From contig NZ_FNWQ01000001.1 in assembly GCF_900108365.1 (NCBI RefSeq), positions 1,054,001 to 1,118,000 on the forward strand: a stretch of 64,000 bases of DNA, given 5' to 3'. Positions 8,901 through 17,575 of the stretch are shown in pieces. The notes under the pieces were generated by a model. The model had not been told where the DNA came from. It did no database searches and saw only the letters and a program-made list of their open reading frames with translations. The number at the start of each line of letters is the position of its first letter. Position 1 is the stretch's first letter. This stretch comes from Chryseobacterium culicis. Lineage in GTDB: Bacteria; Bacteroidota; Bacteroidia; Flavobacteriales; Weeksellaceae. A program made the position numbers and the translations under genes.

Positions 8901-10237
8901 AATCCGAAAGCATTTACTGCGGCTACTTTCGGAAGTCCTGTTTTTGACCAGTTCTTGGCTTCCTGTACAGGTTCAAACCTTGTATTCTGCATCTCCGAAG
9001 TTGGATTTTCGCAATATAAGGTTGGCGGTAAAGTATCGTGATGTAATGCTAAACATGTTTTAATTAATCCTGCAATTCCTGCAGCCGGCATAGCATGACC
9101 GATATTGGACTTTACAGATCCGATACCCGCAGCCGGAGCCGCTTCTTCTTTTCCGAAGAATTGGGCTAAGGTCTGAAGTTCTGTTTTATCTCCAAGAGGA
9201 GTTCCTGTGCCGTGCGCTTCAAGATATCCCACTTTATTTTTATCTAAATCAGCGTTGATCCATGCCTGTTCCAGTGCTTTCAGCTGACCTTTTACTGATG
9301 GGCTCATCACACTGGTTCCGTTCCCGTCACTGCTTACTCCCACCCCTTTGATCACAGCATAGATTTTATCCTGATCACGTACAGCATCTTCCAGTCGTTT
9401 TAATACTACGAAACCACAGCCTTCGCCAATGAGTAGTCCGTCCGCATCCATACTGAACGGTTTGATCTGCTGCTGGCGGGACATGGCTCCCAGCTGGGCA
9501 AAAATACTCCAGAAAGCGGCATTCTGTCCTGTATGTACGCCTCCTGCGATCATGATATCAGAACGACCTCTCTGAAGTTCCTGTACAGCATGATCTACGG
9601 CGATAAGAGCAGAAGCACAAGCGGCATCTACCGTGAATGCAGCACCCCCTAAATTGAACCGGTTGGCAACAAGAGAAGCGACAAGATTAGGAATTAAACC
9701 CATTGCGGTATCGGCAGCAAAACGTCCTTTGCGCTGTTGAAAAGCATGCTTTACTTTTTCAATATCCGCAGAAGAAACCTGTGGCAGCAACTCCTGTAAG
9801 AGGGAAGCAATCTGTTCTCCTGTTCTTACAATTTCTATGGCACGGGTAGCACCCGGACCGGTGTAGTTTCCTTTACCAATGATGATTCCCGTTTTTTCAA
9901 GGGAAATATTCTTCTGAAATATGCCTGCATCTTCCAGTGCTTTCTGTACCAGATCAAGGGTAAGCAAATGATCAGGCTCCGTTCCTTCAACAGCCAGCGG
10001 CAGAATACCAAATGCGGTAGGATCGAAAGTATAATCAGGGATGAATCCTCCACGCTGACAGTAAAAACGGTCAACAAGGCTTGTGGCATCACTGAAATGA
10101 ACCGGATCTATCCGATCCGCCGGAGCGAGCTCGGTAGAATCGACTTTATTGACAATATTCTGCCAGAAAGTGTTGGCATCCTGTGCCCCGGGAAAGACAC
10201 AGGATAAGCCAATTACAGCAACATCTGTTTTTTTCAT
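5984..10237 (-). CDS. PUFA-synthase-like megasynthase: KS - AT - hot-dog DH - phosphopantetheinyl transferase
   Basis: A 1417-residue iterative polyketide/PUFA-type enzyme. The ketosynthase is at about 1-455 with Cys207 (VDAACAS), His342 (AHGTGT) and His381, all of the triad present. The acyltransferase is at about 535-810 with GHSLGEW (Ser605) and FHSP (His706). A hot-dog dehydratase-like segment begins around HPYLIDH (His951) and runs to about 1190. A C-terminal Sfp-like phosphopantetheinyl transferase at about 1200-1417 shows VGIDME (Asp1328) and WVAKEACGK (Lys1368, Glu1369). It has no ACP of its own and must work on the ACPs of the other megasynthase or the free ACP. The gene follows the first megasynthase by 18 bp. 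The built-in transferase makes the operon self-sufficient for ACP activation. It resembles secondary-lipid Pfa clusters, but I do not recognise the product. Confidence 0.87.
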   Translation of the reverse strand: MKKTDVAVIGLSCVFPGAQDANTFWQNIVNKVDSTELAPADRIDPVHFSDATSLVDRFYCQRGGFIPDYTFDPTAFGILPLAVEGTEPDHLLTLDLVQKALEDAGIFQKNISLEKTGIIIGKGNYTGPGATRAIEIVRTGEQIASLLQELLPQVSSADIEKVKHAFQQRKGRFAADTAMGLIPNLVASLVANRFNLGGAAFTVDAACASALIAVDHAVQELQRGRSDIMIAGGVHTGQNAAFWSIFAQLGAMSRQQQIKPFSMDADGLLIGEGCGFVVLKRLEDAVRDQDKIYAVIKGVGVSSDGNGTSVMSPSVKGQLKALEQAWINADLDKNKVGYLEAHGTGTPLGDKTELQTLAQFFGKEEAAPAAGIGSVKSNIGHAMPAAGIAGLIKTCLALHHDTLPPTLYCENPTSEMQNTRFEPVQEAKNWSKTGLPKVAAVNAFGFGGINAHVVLEGYDMPKKDQVLILARPTHEELLSALQNNETAIGEGDFRVAIFDPTPARLEKAIKIVSKNITWKNKQDIWYTAAPLLKDGGKIAFVFPGLDGLAKGEVETAGRYFGLTAPIETEGEGLLTDALNIFNNCSILDNSLKKLGIIPDMNAGHSLGEWLAGYSSELAEANSVKALIDVLNPETFELKDSRFIAIGAGIDVVQPFISEISDLYISNDNCPNQVILCGSNAALDELVPLLKARQIFHQILPFQSGFHSPFIADKLDVILAGMEKAQFQQTKIPLWSATTLEPYPADQAAIRKLSAEHLVEPVRFRELTDKLYEEGARVFIQVGTGGLIGFIDDTLKGKAFSTIASSVPTRSALAQLQRVVASLFVEGKTIALDFLEIQNHSQRASGKGIKLELGSPIIRNFIEVKALAQSFDTPKQYTATASAIAAKSGHPLVQAFQENVSEMIRMQEEVLTLFQNRPEIKIQSPAPVVTVAQAAPRSSSFSKDLSVSLESHPYLIDHSLLRQPKGWAHVADMEPVIPMTMIFEQLAEIAEAEIPGTLVHKIMNVSVFQWMNVAKPFEKTVKGEWRSPNHAYLDIENFANAEVVLKSAPVPTPDFNLSIGNLLPIERTPEEIYDMHMFHGDQYQGITEVSAVGDKGIIGKIKGNGGKGSLLDNAGQLFGLWLQLTLVKDRIAFPVKIRDIEFFGDMHDQEGIFECTCMLTELNDEFAIADIILKRDGKVWCAITGWQNRRLEIDTALWNVSMSPLHNRLSEEIAPEVFFFHQAYTRVASWDFILKRYFNQTEKQHHQQLLPNKKKNWMVSRVAVKDAVRNLLRKEKDHACFPITFEIRSDEVGKPYLISDFTEDIHISLAHKGKEAVGIARYGKPVGIDMEQMEERSSGFYDMVFTDKELILLKDRDQAEWTTRFWVAKEACGKFLGTGLKGNPKAFEVEMIKDDHLWINNIEIKTIKHKNYIIGWTL

Positions 10238-10255
10238 ACTTTGTTTATACAGTGT

Positions 10256-13200
10256 TTACCAATTATTTCCTGACATGATCAGCACCTGGCTTTCCGTTCC
10301 GTATTTAATCTCGTTAAGGAAGATTTCTTTTCCCTCATCGAGTGGAATCATCGAAATACCTCTGCGTTCATATTCTGATTCAAGGGTAGAAGAAACCATT
10401 CCGGCTCCTTTCCAGGGTCCCCAGTTGATCGAGATTACTTTTCCTTTTAATCTTTTATTTAAGGCATTAGCGTAGTCATCCAGTACACTGTTGGCCGCAG
10501 CATAATCTGTCTGTCCTTTGTTACCGTATACAGAGGCAATACTTGAGAATAATACTACAAACTGGCAGTCTGAACGAAGCTGCTCTGCCAATACACGAAG
10601 AGGTTTCACTTTCGTATCAAATACGCGTCCGAAAGAGCTTGTAGTCTTTTGTTTGAATAACTTATCCTCTAAGAGACCCGCTCCGTGAATCACTCCATCA
10701 AGACGGTCGTATTTTTCATAGATACTGCTGATCAGTTTGCTCAGTCCTTCTTCATCACAAAGATCGAGTGACTGGTAAATGATGGTATTTCCAAGGTTTT
10801 CCATATCACGGATGGTGCGCAGGATCTGATTGTTTTTGAAAATCTTCGTGGTTTCTTTTTCTATTTCTGCCGGAGATGTGAATTGACCTGACTGGATTAA
10901 GAAGCTTCTGATTTCTTCTTTGGTTTTCATGCCTTTAAAGTCTTTAGCAGAAATATCATTTCTCGGATCTGCTGATCTTCCCACCAGAATATAAGTACAA
11001 GGATAAGCCTGAGACATATGTTTTACCAGTTCGGCAGTGATTCCCTGTGCTCCTCCCAAGACCAAAACCACAGATTTTTGATCTAACTGGATATGGGCCT
11101 CACGTAAGCTTGTAGATAATGGTGAAGGGATGATGTCTATTTTATGTCTCTGCTCATTTTTATAAATCACTTCAGCAGGTTTATCGTTGGTAAGGATTTC
11201 TTTTAAAGTAATTTCCGCGATTTGATTTACTTCCTGAGGCGTACCAAGACTGATCAGTCTGCAGGTTGTATTGTCAAATTCTCTTGCTAAACTTTTGAAA
11301 AGCCCCGGATATCCCTGATGATGGCGCAATATGCTTGCCTCTGTAATTTCCTGGAGGTGTGCCGGGATATCAGAGATCAGGTACACCCATTTTGCTTTAT
11401 CAAAATCCAGTCTTTTGATCAAATCTACATGATCAATAATGCTTGGTTTATCAGCTGAGGAGAATAGATCCAGCATAATTAATCCATCAACATCGGAAAG
11501 ATCTTTTTCTGTATCTGCAAATTCTACAATTGCTCCATGTTTTTCCAGTGCTTCTTTGATTGCTGAGGTTTGTCTGCTATCGTCCTGCGTAATGGCAAAA
11601 CGTTTTCCCTGCAATACTTCTGTGTTTTGTACTAAAGAAGCATCTGTGGGAGTGATATCGAAGCGAAGACGTGAGAGTCCATTTTGAGCCGGCTCTGCCG
11701 TGTTCGTTTCTTGTGATACATGAGCAGTTTCAGTGGTTTCACCATTCATTTCGCTGATCCAGCCTGCCAGACCGCGCAGGGTTTTGATGGCAGCCAGTTT
11801 CTCCATCACATCATCAGCCTGTTCAAGATTTTGACCAAATCCGATCTTGGCTTTAAGATCACCGATAATTTCCATACGTTTGATGGAATCTATACTTAAA
11901 TCCGCTTCCAGGTCAAGATCAAGACCCAGCATTTCTTTTGGATATCCTGTTTTTTCGCTTACGATACTGAGAATGGCATTTTGAAGGTCTTCAAGGGAGA
12001 ATGCCGGCTGAGCTTGTGATTTTGAAACTGTTGGTTCAGTTGCTGATCCGTTTTTTTCAGGTACAGCAGTCGTTTCAGCTCCAGAAAATTCAGTAAGCCA
12101 TGAAACTAATCCGCTTAACGTTTTTATTCCTGCAAGCTGTTCCATAACAGTATCTTCACTGATATTTCCGTTACCCAGAGATCCCAGTTCATTACGAAGT
12201 GTTCCGATGATTTCAACTCTTTTAATAGAATCTATACTTAAATCCGCTTCCAGATCCATTTCCATACCCAGCATTTCCTGAGGGTATCCTGTTTTATCAC
12301 TTACTACCTGCAGTAATAAAGACTTTATATCTCTTGAAGGAGCTTGTTTTACAGCAGCTACAGCAACTGGTTTTTCCTGATGCACAGGCTGAACCGGAAT
12401 GGTAGAGATAGGCTGTTGTACAGCAGCTGATACCGGTGAATGGTAGACAGGAGCAGGGAATGCCTGTGGATTCTGTCCCATAAAGGAAAGCATCACATCA
12501 CGCTGTGCCTGTATCATTAATTTCATGCTGTTTAAATATTCCTGCATCATGCGTTCAGCAGTAGACTGAGCTTCAATTGCAGGTGTCTGGGGATTATGAT
12601 TAAAGTTGTTCATGGGAATAGGGTTTATAAGTGGTAATGCACCGTTGGCAGGCAGATTACCGGTAGTTGGGTGGGCAGTTTGCCCGTTAACACGCCAGAT
12701 GGCAGGGCTTTTTTTGTAAAGCTCAGGCTGGTTAAGATCAATAATCGAAACGCTTCTGCCGTCAAATAGTTTATCAATATTAAAGCTTCGGCCAGTTCCT
12801 AAATATTGCGCCAGCATGCAAAGCAGGTGGCTGAATTTATTGCGGCTGTTATCTTCTACATATAAGGTCAGCTGATCTTTTTCCAGACAGGATTTGGCTA
12901 ATCCGGTAAGAACTTTTCCTGGTCCTACTTCAATGAAGATTCTTGCACCATCATTGTACATGGCCTGAAGCTGTTCTACAAATCTTACAGGCTGTACCAG
13001 ATGCTCGGTAAGTCTTTCCTTTATTTCTGACGGATTTGCGGGATAAACTTGCGCAGTAGTATTAGACCACACAGGGATCTGCATTTCCTGGAAAGGAACG
13101 TCTTTCAAAACTTCAGCATACAATTCCTTGGATTTCGACAATAAAGGGCTGTGGAATGCACATGCAACTTCCAGCTTTTTCGCAGAAATACCTTCCTGTT

Positions 13201-16200
13201 TAAGAACGTCCAGCAGTTTATTGATAGCGTCAGTGCCTCCTGCAATGACACATTGGGTAGGAGCGTTGAAGTTTACCGGATAACATCCTTCTACTTTAGC
13301 AATGATAGGCTGTAAACGTTCAGCAGAAGCGCTTGCTGCCAGCATAGATCCCGGATCTCCTCCTTCTACTGAATTCAGGATAGATTGAGCTCTTTTAACA
13401 CTTAAGTCTACCAGTTTATCTTCTCCAAATACTCCTGCAAAGCATAAAGCGGGTATTTCACCATAACTGTGGCCGGCAAGCATATCAGGAATAATTCCCA
13501 ATGATTCAAGGAATTTAGCCAATGCAAGGTCTACAATTCCTAAAAGCGGCTGCGCCAGACGGGTATCTTTAATAGTTTCTTTCTGTTTCTTTACATCAGC
13601 TTCATTAAAGGTTGTAGACGGGAATACCACTTTTTCAAGTTCAGGATATTCATCAATAATTTTACGCATTGCCGGAAACACAACAAATAAGTCACGAGCC
13701 ATGTTGATTCTCTGGCTGCCCTGTCCCGGGAATGTGAATGCCACTTTACCCTCTTTTTTATTAACCGTAAAAGTATCTTTTGTCTCAATCCCTAGCAGGA
13801 CCAGTTCGAGCTTCATCATCAGGTCTTCAGCGGTGTCTGCTACAATACTGAACTGGATTGGCTTTTCTGAACTGATGCTTAAACTGTAAGCGATATCTTT
13901 TAATGGAATACCATCATTAATCTCTAATAAAGCTTTAACCTGGCCTGACTGCACTTTGGCTTCTTCATAGGTGTCTCCACGGAAAACAAATAATTCTGAA
14001 GGCCAGGCCTGCATTGCAATTGAATGATCCTTCTTAGGATGATTGGCAATAACAGTATGGAAATTAGTGCCGCCAAATCCGAAAGCACTGATTCCTGCAT
14101 AACGGTTCTTTTCACTCCATAAGCCGCTTTCCGCATGAAAGGCAAATGGGCTGGTTTCAGCATTATAATAAGCATTAGGCTGCTGAAGATGAAGGGTAGG
14201 TGGTTTTACACCATGATATACTGCAAGGGAAGCTTTGATTAATCCAGCTAATCCTGCTGCACACTTGGTATGTCCAATCTGTGTTTTCACAGAACCCAGA
14301 TGCGTCTGTCCGGGCAAAGCTCCCGAACGGCTGAATAAGTTAGTCAGTGCACTTAATTCGGTTTTGTCACCTACTACTGTTCCTGTACCGTGAGCTTCTA
14401 CAAGACCTACCGAGGCAGGACTGATCCCAGCCTGGGAATAAGCACGCTCTAAAGCTCTTACCTGGCCTATTTTTCTAGGAGCCGTTAATCCTAACGCTTT
14501 ACCGTCACTGGATCCTCCAACTCCTTTGATCACTGAATAAATACGGTCTCCGTCATGTACAGCATCTTCATATCTTTTTAATACAAGAATGGCAATACCT
14601 TCTCCAAGAGCAATACCATCAGCATCACTGTCGAATGTAGCGCATCTTCCTTTTCGGGATAAGGCGTGCGTGCTGGAGAACATTAAATAGTCATTGATTC
14701 CGTTGTGTAAATCTGCACCTCCCGCCAGAACCATATCGGATTTTCCTAATACAAGTTCCTGGCAGGCAAGATCAATCGCTGCCAGAGATGAAGCGCAGGC
14801 GGCATCTACGGTAAAGTTTCTCCCCCCAAGATCCAGCCGGTTTGTAATTCTACCTGCAATTACATTAGCCAGAATGCCCGGGAATGAATCTTCTGTTGTA
14901 TGTGGGAAGGCTTCTTTTACCTCTTCGTGAAGTTCTCCGAAAACCTGCTTATAATATCCTCTGAAACTATAGCTGTTGGCAAGGTCATTACCTCCTTCAG
15001 CACCTATGATCACAGAAATGTTATCTCTGTTGATGTGTTTTTCACCATATCCCGCATCTTCCATAGCACGTTTTGCTACCAGTAAAGTCAGTAATTGCGT
15101 AGGTTCAATGGCTGCAAGCGATTGTGGCGGAATACCAAATGCAAGCGGATCGAAATCAATTTTAGGAATAAATCCTCCCCATTTTGAATGAGAAACATCC
15201 GGCTCACCGGAATCTGGTTTATAATAAAGATCTTTGTTCCATCTTTCATCAGGCACTTCTGTAACGCTGTCTTTTCCCAGAATGATATTTCTCCAGTACT
15301 CATCAAGATTTTTAGCGCCGGGGAAAATACATTCCATTCCCACGATAGCAATGTCCAGAGGTTTTTCTACAGAAACAGGCTGTTCCGGAAGCGCTGCCTC
15401 CTGAATATGTTTGTCATTATCTATAACATTTTGATGAAGAGCTGCCAGTGAGATCACGCGGTTGTGCATGGTGGCTACCTGTCCTATCATGTACATTCCC
15501 AGATCCAGTTGATCGTCCTTTGGAATAGAAACCAATTTGTCACCCTGGCGTTCTATGCCTTTGGCGGCAATTCGTAAACGGCCTACATTTAATTTTTCGA
15601 GCTGTTCCCATACCTGCTTTTTATCCATTCCTGCAGCAAGAAGTTTTGCTTTTTCCGTATTAAAGTGGTTAGCAAATGCTGTGTTGAGACAACGGGTTTC
15701 ATGTCCCGGAGCTGTTTCCAGTAAAACAGTATCTTTCGCCTGCATAGCCTGAGACTGAAATTCTTCCTGAATAGCTCCTGTCTCTACAGCTTCATGCGTA
15801 TACAGATAGGCTGTACCCATCAGTACTCCGATTTTTACTCCTCTTGCAGCTAATGGCGCAGCCATGATAGAAACAAACGCGGCTGAAAATGCGTTATGAA
15901 TTCCTCCTGCAAAGAAGACACTGATATTTTCAGGATGATCTTCCTTTAAAATACGTTCAATCTGTTTTTCCCAAAGAACCATGCTGGAAAGGGGGCCTAC
16001 GTGTCCTCCGCACTCGCGTCCTTCAAAAATAAAGTTTTTAGCTCCTTCTTTCAGGAAAATATCCAGAAGAGCAGGGGAGGGAACATGTAAGAATGATTGT
16101 ATTCCCGCCTTTTCAAATACTTTGGCCTGAGCGGGTCTTCCTCCGGCAATCAAAACTACAGGAGGTTTAGCTTCTAATATATATGATGTTTGTTCTTCTC

Positions 16201-17281
16201 TTAATTCTTGCGGAGCAAATCCTAAAATGCCAACACCCCATGTTTTTTCACCAGCCAGTTTCTTGGTATCCATCACCAAAGATTTTGCAGATTCTCCTTT
16301 TAACAGGGATAAAGCAACAAAGGGTAAAGCACCTGCCTCTGCTACTGCATTGGCAAATGAAGGGACATCGCTGACACGGGTCATCGGACCTTGAGCAATG
16401 GGGTATTGCAGACCAAGTTCCCGGGCTAACGAGTTATTTTTATCAATTACTTTTAGTGCTTTTGCCTGCTTCAGATGTCCATACATTGCTTCTTTAAATC
16501 CGAAAATAAGTTTTTTCAGTGTTTTAAAATCTTCATACAGATCTGTAGCCAATGAAATATCTTGTCCCATAGGAATATAGCAGGTGCTGAGATCAAGTCC
16601 GGTAAAATATTGTCCAAGATCTTCGGCTGTAGGATTTTCAGGTAAAGCCGGTGAATTGGGTCTTACCAATACACGATGGTTAGCAATCACCTTAGTTTCG
16701 GTACCATTCAGTTTTGAGCATACTTCCTTCAGGTCCTGTGGAACGGAACTCTCAGGGAAGAGGGCAAGCTGGCTGTCCAGTACAATTCCTGTAGCTCCTA
16801 ATGCTTTGGATGCTGCTGCGGTATGGAGCCCTATTCCTCCCTGTACCCACACCGGAATGCTTTGGATTTCTTTGATCACACGCTGGAACAATACAAACGT
16901 GGATTCATACCCTACTAATCCGCCTGCTTCATTTCCTTTGATAATGATTCCTTCTGCTCCCGACTGTTCAGCTTGTCTGGCTTCTTCCAAACTGCTTATC
17001 TGATAAAATGCAGGCAGAGTGAAAGGATTAGACATTCCGGACGGAAGAATCGCAAATTTTACCTTCTCAGAAATTTGAAGAGAGGCGAAGCTGTCCTTTG
17101 AAAAATAAATACCATATGATGGTACGTCTATCTGGTCAAGTTGATGTAACGCTTCCTGTGCAGCTGTAATCTCATTTCCTAAACTCAAAACGGGAAATGC
17201 ACCCGCCTGGTACAGTTTAGTAATAAGGGTAACGTCTGGTTTTTCAAAAGGCGTCAATCCAATAATGGTTAAGTTTTTCAT
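10256..17281 (-). CDS. PUFA-synthase-like megasynthase: NPD - NPD - KS - AT - ACP - ACP - KR
   Basis: From ATG 17281 (MKNLTIIGLT) the protein has 2341 residues. An in-frame ATG at 17350 would add 23 residues. I prefer 17281 because homology to the upstream duplicate begins exactly there. Domains: two nitronate-monooxygenase/PfaD-like TIM barrels (about 1-280 and 285-600), KS 641-1085 with Cys829, His964 and His1004, AT 1175-1480 with GHSYGE (Ser1272) and FHSP (His1377), two ACPs each with LSIDSIKR (Ser1685, Ser1799), and a KR at 2060-2341 with GGAQGIT and YAAAN (Tyr2260). Such enzymes elongate and reduce malonyl units on ACPs, and PfaD-type barrels act as the enoyl reductase. The first barrel has NEAGGL where the second keeps the catalytic-type ECGGH, so the first is probably degenerate. 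This is the first full gene of the operon. Confidence 0.88.
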   Translation of the reverse strand: MKNLTIIGLTPFEKPDVTLITKLYQAGAFPVLSLGNEITAAQEALHQLDQIDVPSYGIYFSKDSFASLQISEKVKFAILPSGMSNPFTLPAFYQISSLEEARQAEQSGAEGIIIKGNEAGGLVGYESTFVLFQRVIKEIQSIPVWVQGGIGLHTAAASKALGATGIVLDSQLALFPESSVPQDLKEVCSKLNGTETKVIANHRVLVRPNSPALPENPTAEDLGQYFTGLDLSTCYIPMGQDISLATDLYEDFKTLKKLIFGFKEAMYGHLKQAKALKVIDKNNSLARELGLQYPIAQGPMTRVSDVPSFANAVAEAGALPFVALSLLKGESAKSLVMDTKKLAGEKTWGVGILGFAPQELREEQTSYILEAKPPVVLIAGGRPAQAKVFEKAGIQSFLHVPSPALLDIFLKEGAKNFIFEGRECGGHVGPLSSMVLWEKQIERILKEDHPENISVFFAGGIHNAFSAAFVSIMAAPLAARGVKIGVLMGTAYLYTHEAVETGAIQEEFQSQAMQAKDTVLLETAPGHETRCLNTAFANHFNTEKAKLLAAGMDKKQVWEQLEKLNVGRLRIAAKGIERQGDKLVSIPKDDQLDLGMYMIGQVATMHNRVISLAALHQNVIDNDKHIQEAALPEQPVSVEKPLDIAIVGMECIFPGAKNLDEYWRNIILGKDSVTEVPDERWNKDLYYKPDSGEPDVSHSKWGGFIPKIDFDPLAFGIPPQSLAAIEPTQLLTLLVAKRAMEDAGYGEKHINRDNISVIIGAEGGNDLANSYSFRGYYKQVFGELHEEVKEAFPHTTEDSFPGILANVIAGRITNRLDLGGRNFTVDAACASSLAAIDLACQELVLGKSDMVLAGGADLHNGINDYLMFSSTHALSRKGRCATFDSDADGIALGEGIAILVLKRYEDAVHDGDRIYSVIKGVGGSSDGKALGLTAPRKIGQVRALERAYSQAGISPASVGLVEAHGTGTVVGDKTELSALTNLFSRSGALPGQTHLGSVKTQIGHTKCAAGLAGLIKASLAVYHGVKPPTLHLQQPNAYYNAETSPFAFHAESGLWSEKNRYAGISAFGFGGTNFHTVIANHPKKDHSIAMQAWPSELFVFRGDTYEEAKVQSGQVKALLEINDGIPLKDIAYSLSISSEKPIQFSIVADTAEDLMMKLELVLLGIETKDTFTVNKKEGKVAFTFPGQGSQRINMARDLFVVFPAMRKIIDEYPELEKVVFPSTTFNEADVKKQKETIKDTRLAQPLLGIVDLALAKFLESLGIIPDMLAGHSYGEIPALCFAGVFGEDKLVDLSVKRAQSILNSVEGGDPGSMLAASASAERLQPIIAKVEGCYPVNFNAPTQCVIAGGTDAINKLLDVLKQEGISAKKLEVACAFHSPLLSKSKELYAEVLKDVPFQEMQIPVWSNTTAQVYPANPSEIKERLTEHLVQPVRFVEQLQAMYNDGARIFIEVGPGKVLTGLAKSCLEKDQLTLYVEDNSRNKFSHLLCMLAQYLGTGRSFNIDKLFDGRSVSIIDLNQPELYKKSPAIWRVNGQTAHPTTGNLPANGALPLINPIPMNNFNHNPQTPAIEAQSTAERMMQEYLNSMKLMIQAQRDVMLSFMGQNPQAFPAPVYHSPVSAAVQQPISTIPVQPVHQEKPVAVAAVKQAPSRDIKSLLLQVVSDKTGYPQEMLGMEMDLEADLSIDSIKRVEIIGTLRNELGSLGNGNISEDTVMEQLAGIKTLSGLVSWLTEFSGAETTAVPEKNGSATEPTVSKSQAQPAFSLEDLQNAILSIVSEKTGYPKEMLGLDLDLEADLSIDSIKRMEIIGDLKAKIGFGQNLEQADDVMEKLAAIKTLRGLAGWISEMNGETTETAHVSQETNTAEPAQNGLSRLRFDITPTDASLVQNTEVLQGKRFAITQDDSRQTSAIKEALEKHGAIVEFADTEKDLSDVDGLIMLDLFSSADKPSIIDHVDLIKRLDFDKAKWVYLISDIPAHLQEITEASILRHHQGYPGLFKSLAREFDNTTCRLISLGTPQEVNQIAEITLKEILTNDKPAEVIYKNEQRHKIDIIPSPLSTSLREAHIQLDQKSVVLVLGGAQGITAELVKHMSQAYPCTYILVGRSADPRNDISAKDFKGMKTKEEIRSFLIQSGQFTSPAEIEKETTKIFKNNQILRTIRDMENLGNTIIYQSLDLCDEEGLSKLISSIYEKYDRLDGVIHGAGLLEDKLFKQKTTSSFGRVFDTKVKPLRVLAEQLRSDCQFVVLFSSIASVYGNKGQTDYAAANSVLDDYANALNKRLKGKVISINWGPWKGAGMVSSTLESEYERRGISMIPLDEGKEIFLNEIKYGTESQVLIMSGNNW

Positions 17282-17575
17282 GGCGTGATAATTATTGAAT
17301 GATAGCAAAAGATTCATAGCAAAACGCTTTGTCTTTCGGTAATAAGACAATGGCTTTTTGTTATGATATGATAAAATTGGTTTTTGTTATATCGTTAACG
17401 ATTTGAATCGTTTTTTGGTAATTATTCAACATTCTATTGTTTGGCAATAGCTGGGTTGATGTTAGGGTGATGTCCGGTTTTTCAATAGGCATTAGCCTGA
17501 TTTTAGTCAAGTTTTTCATAGCATTTACGGTATAGAATGGTTAATGATATCTCATAACAAAACATTAATATCACC
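17219..17575 (-). repeat. Imperfect tandem duplication of the megasynthase 5' end and upstream DNA
   Basis: The block at about 17219-17335 recurs at about 17457-17568. On the minus strand both copies run from GTTTTGnTATGA through ATCATTnA and an ATGAAAAACTT start into codons for EKPD and TL. Small gaps occur in the non-coding half. The divergence shows that the copy is not recent, yet the ATG, Lys-Asn-Leu-Thr and Glu-Lys-Pro-Asp codons persist. I aligned the two copies by eye, so the outer limits are approximate. Confidence 0.7.
17361..17519 (-). CDS. 52-codon ORF starting with a copy of the megasynthase N-terminus
   Basis: Starting at ATG 17519 this reads MKNLTKIRLMPIEKPDITL and then diverges, stopping at 17361. 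Of the first 21 residues 14 are identical to the start of the megasynthase 240 bp downstream. It is either the vestige of a duplicated 5' end or a translated leader. Its stop lies 11 bp before the alternative ATG at 17350. Whether it is translated is unknown. Confidence 0.35.
   Translation of the reverse strand: MKNLTKIRLMPIEKPDITLTSTQLLPNNRMLNNYQKTIQIVNDITKTNFIIS

Noticed and set aside
1..17281. Omega-3 PUFA (EPA/DHA) synthase
   Set aside because: The domain set differs from pfaABCD: only two ACPs in tandem, one KS-AT-DH-PPTase protein and added glycosyl- and acyltransferases.
17282..17350. Upstream ATG at 17350 as start of the first megasynthase
   Set aside because: The added 23 residues look random and homology to the upstream copy starts at 17281; kept only as an alternative.
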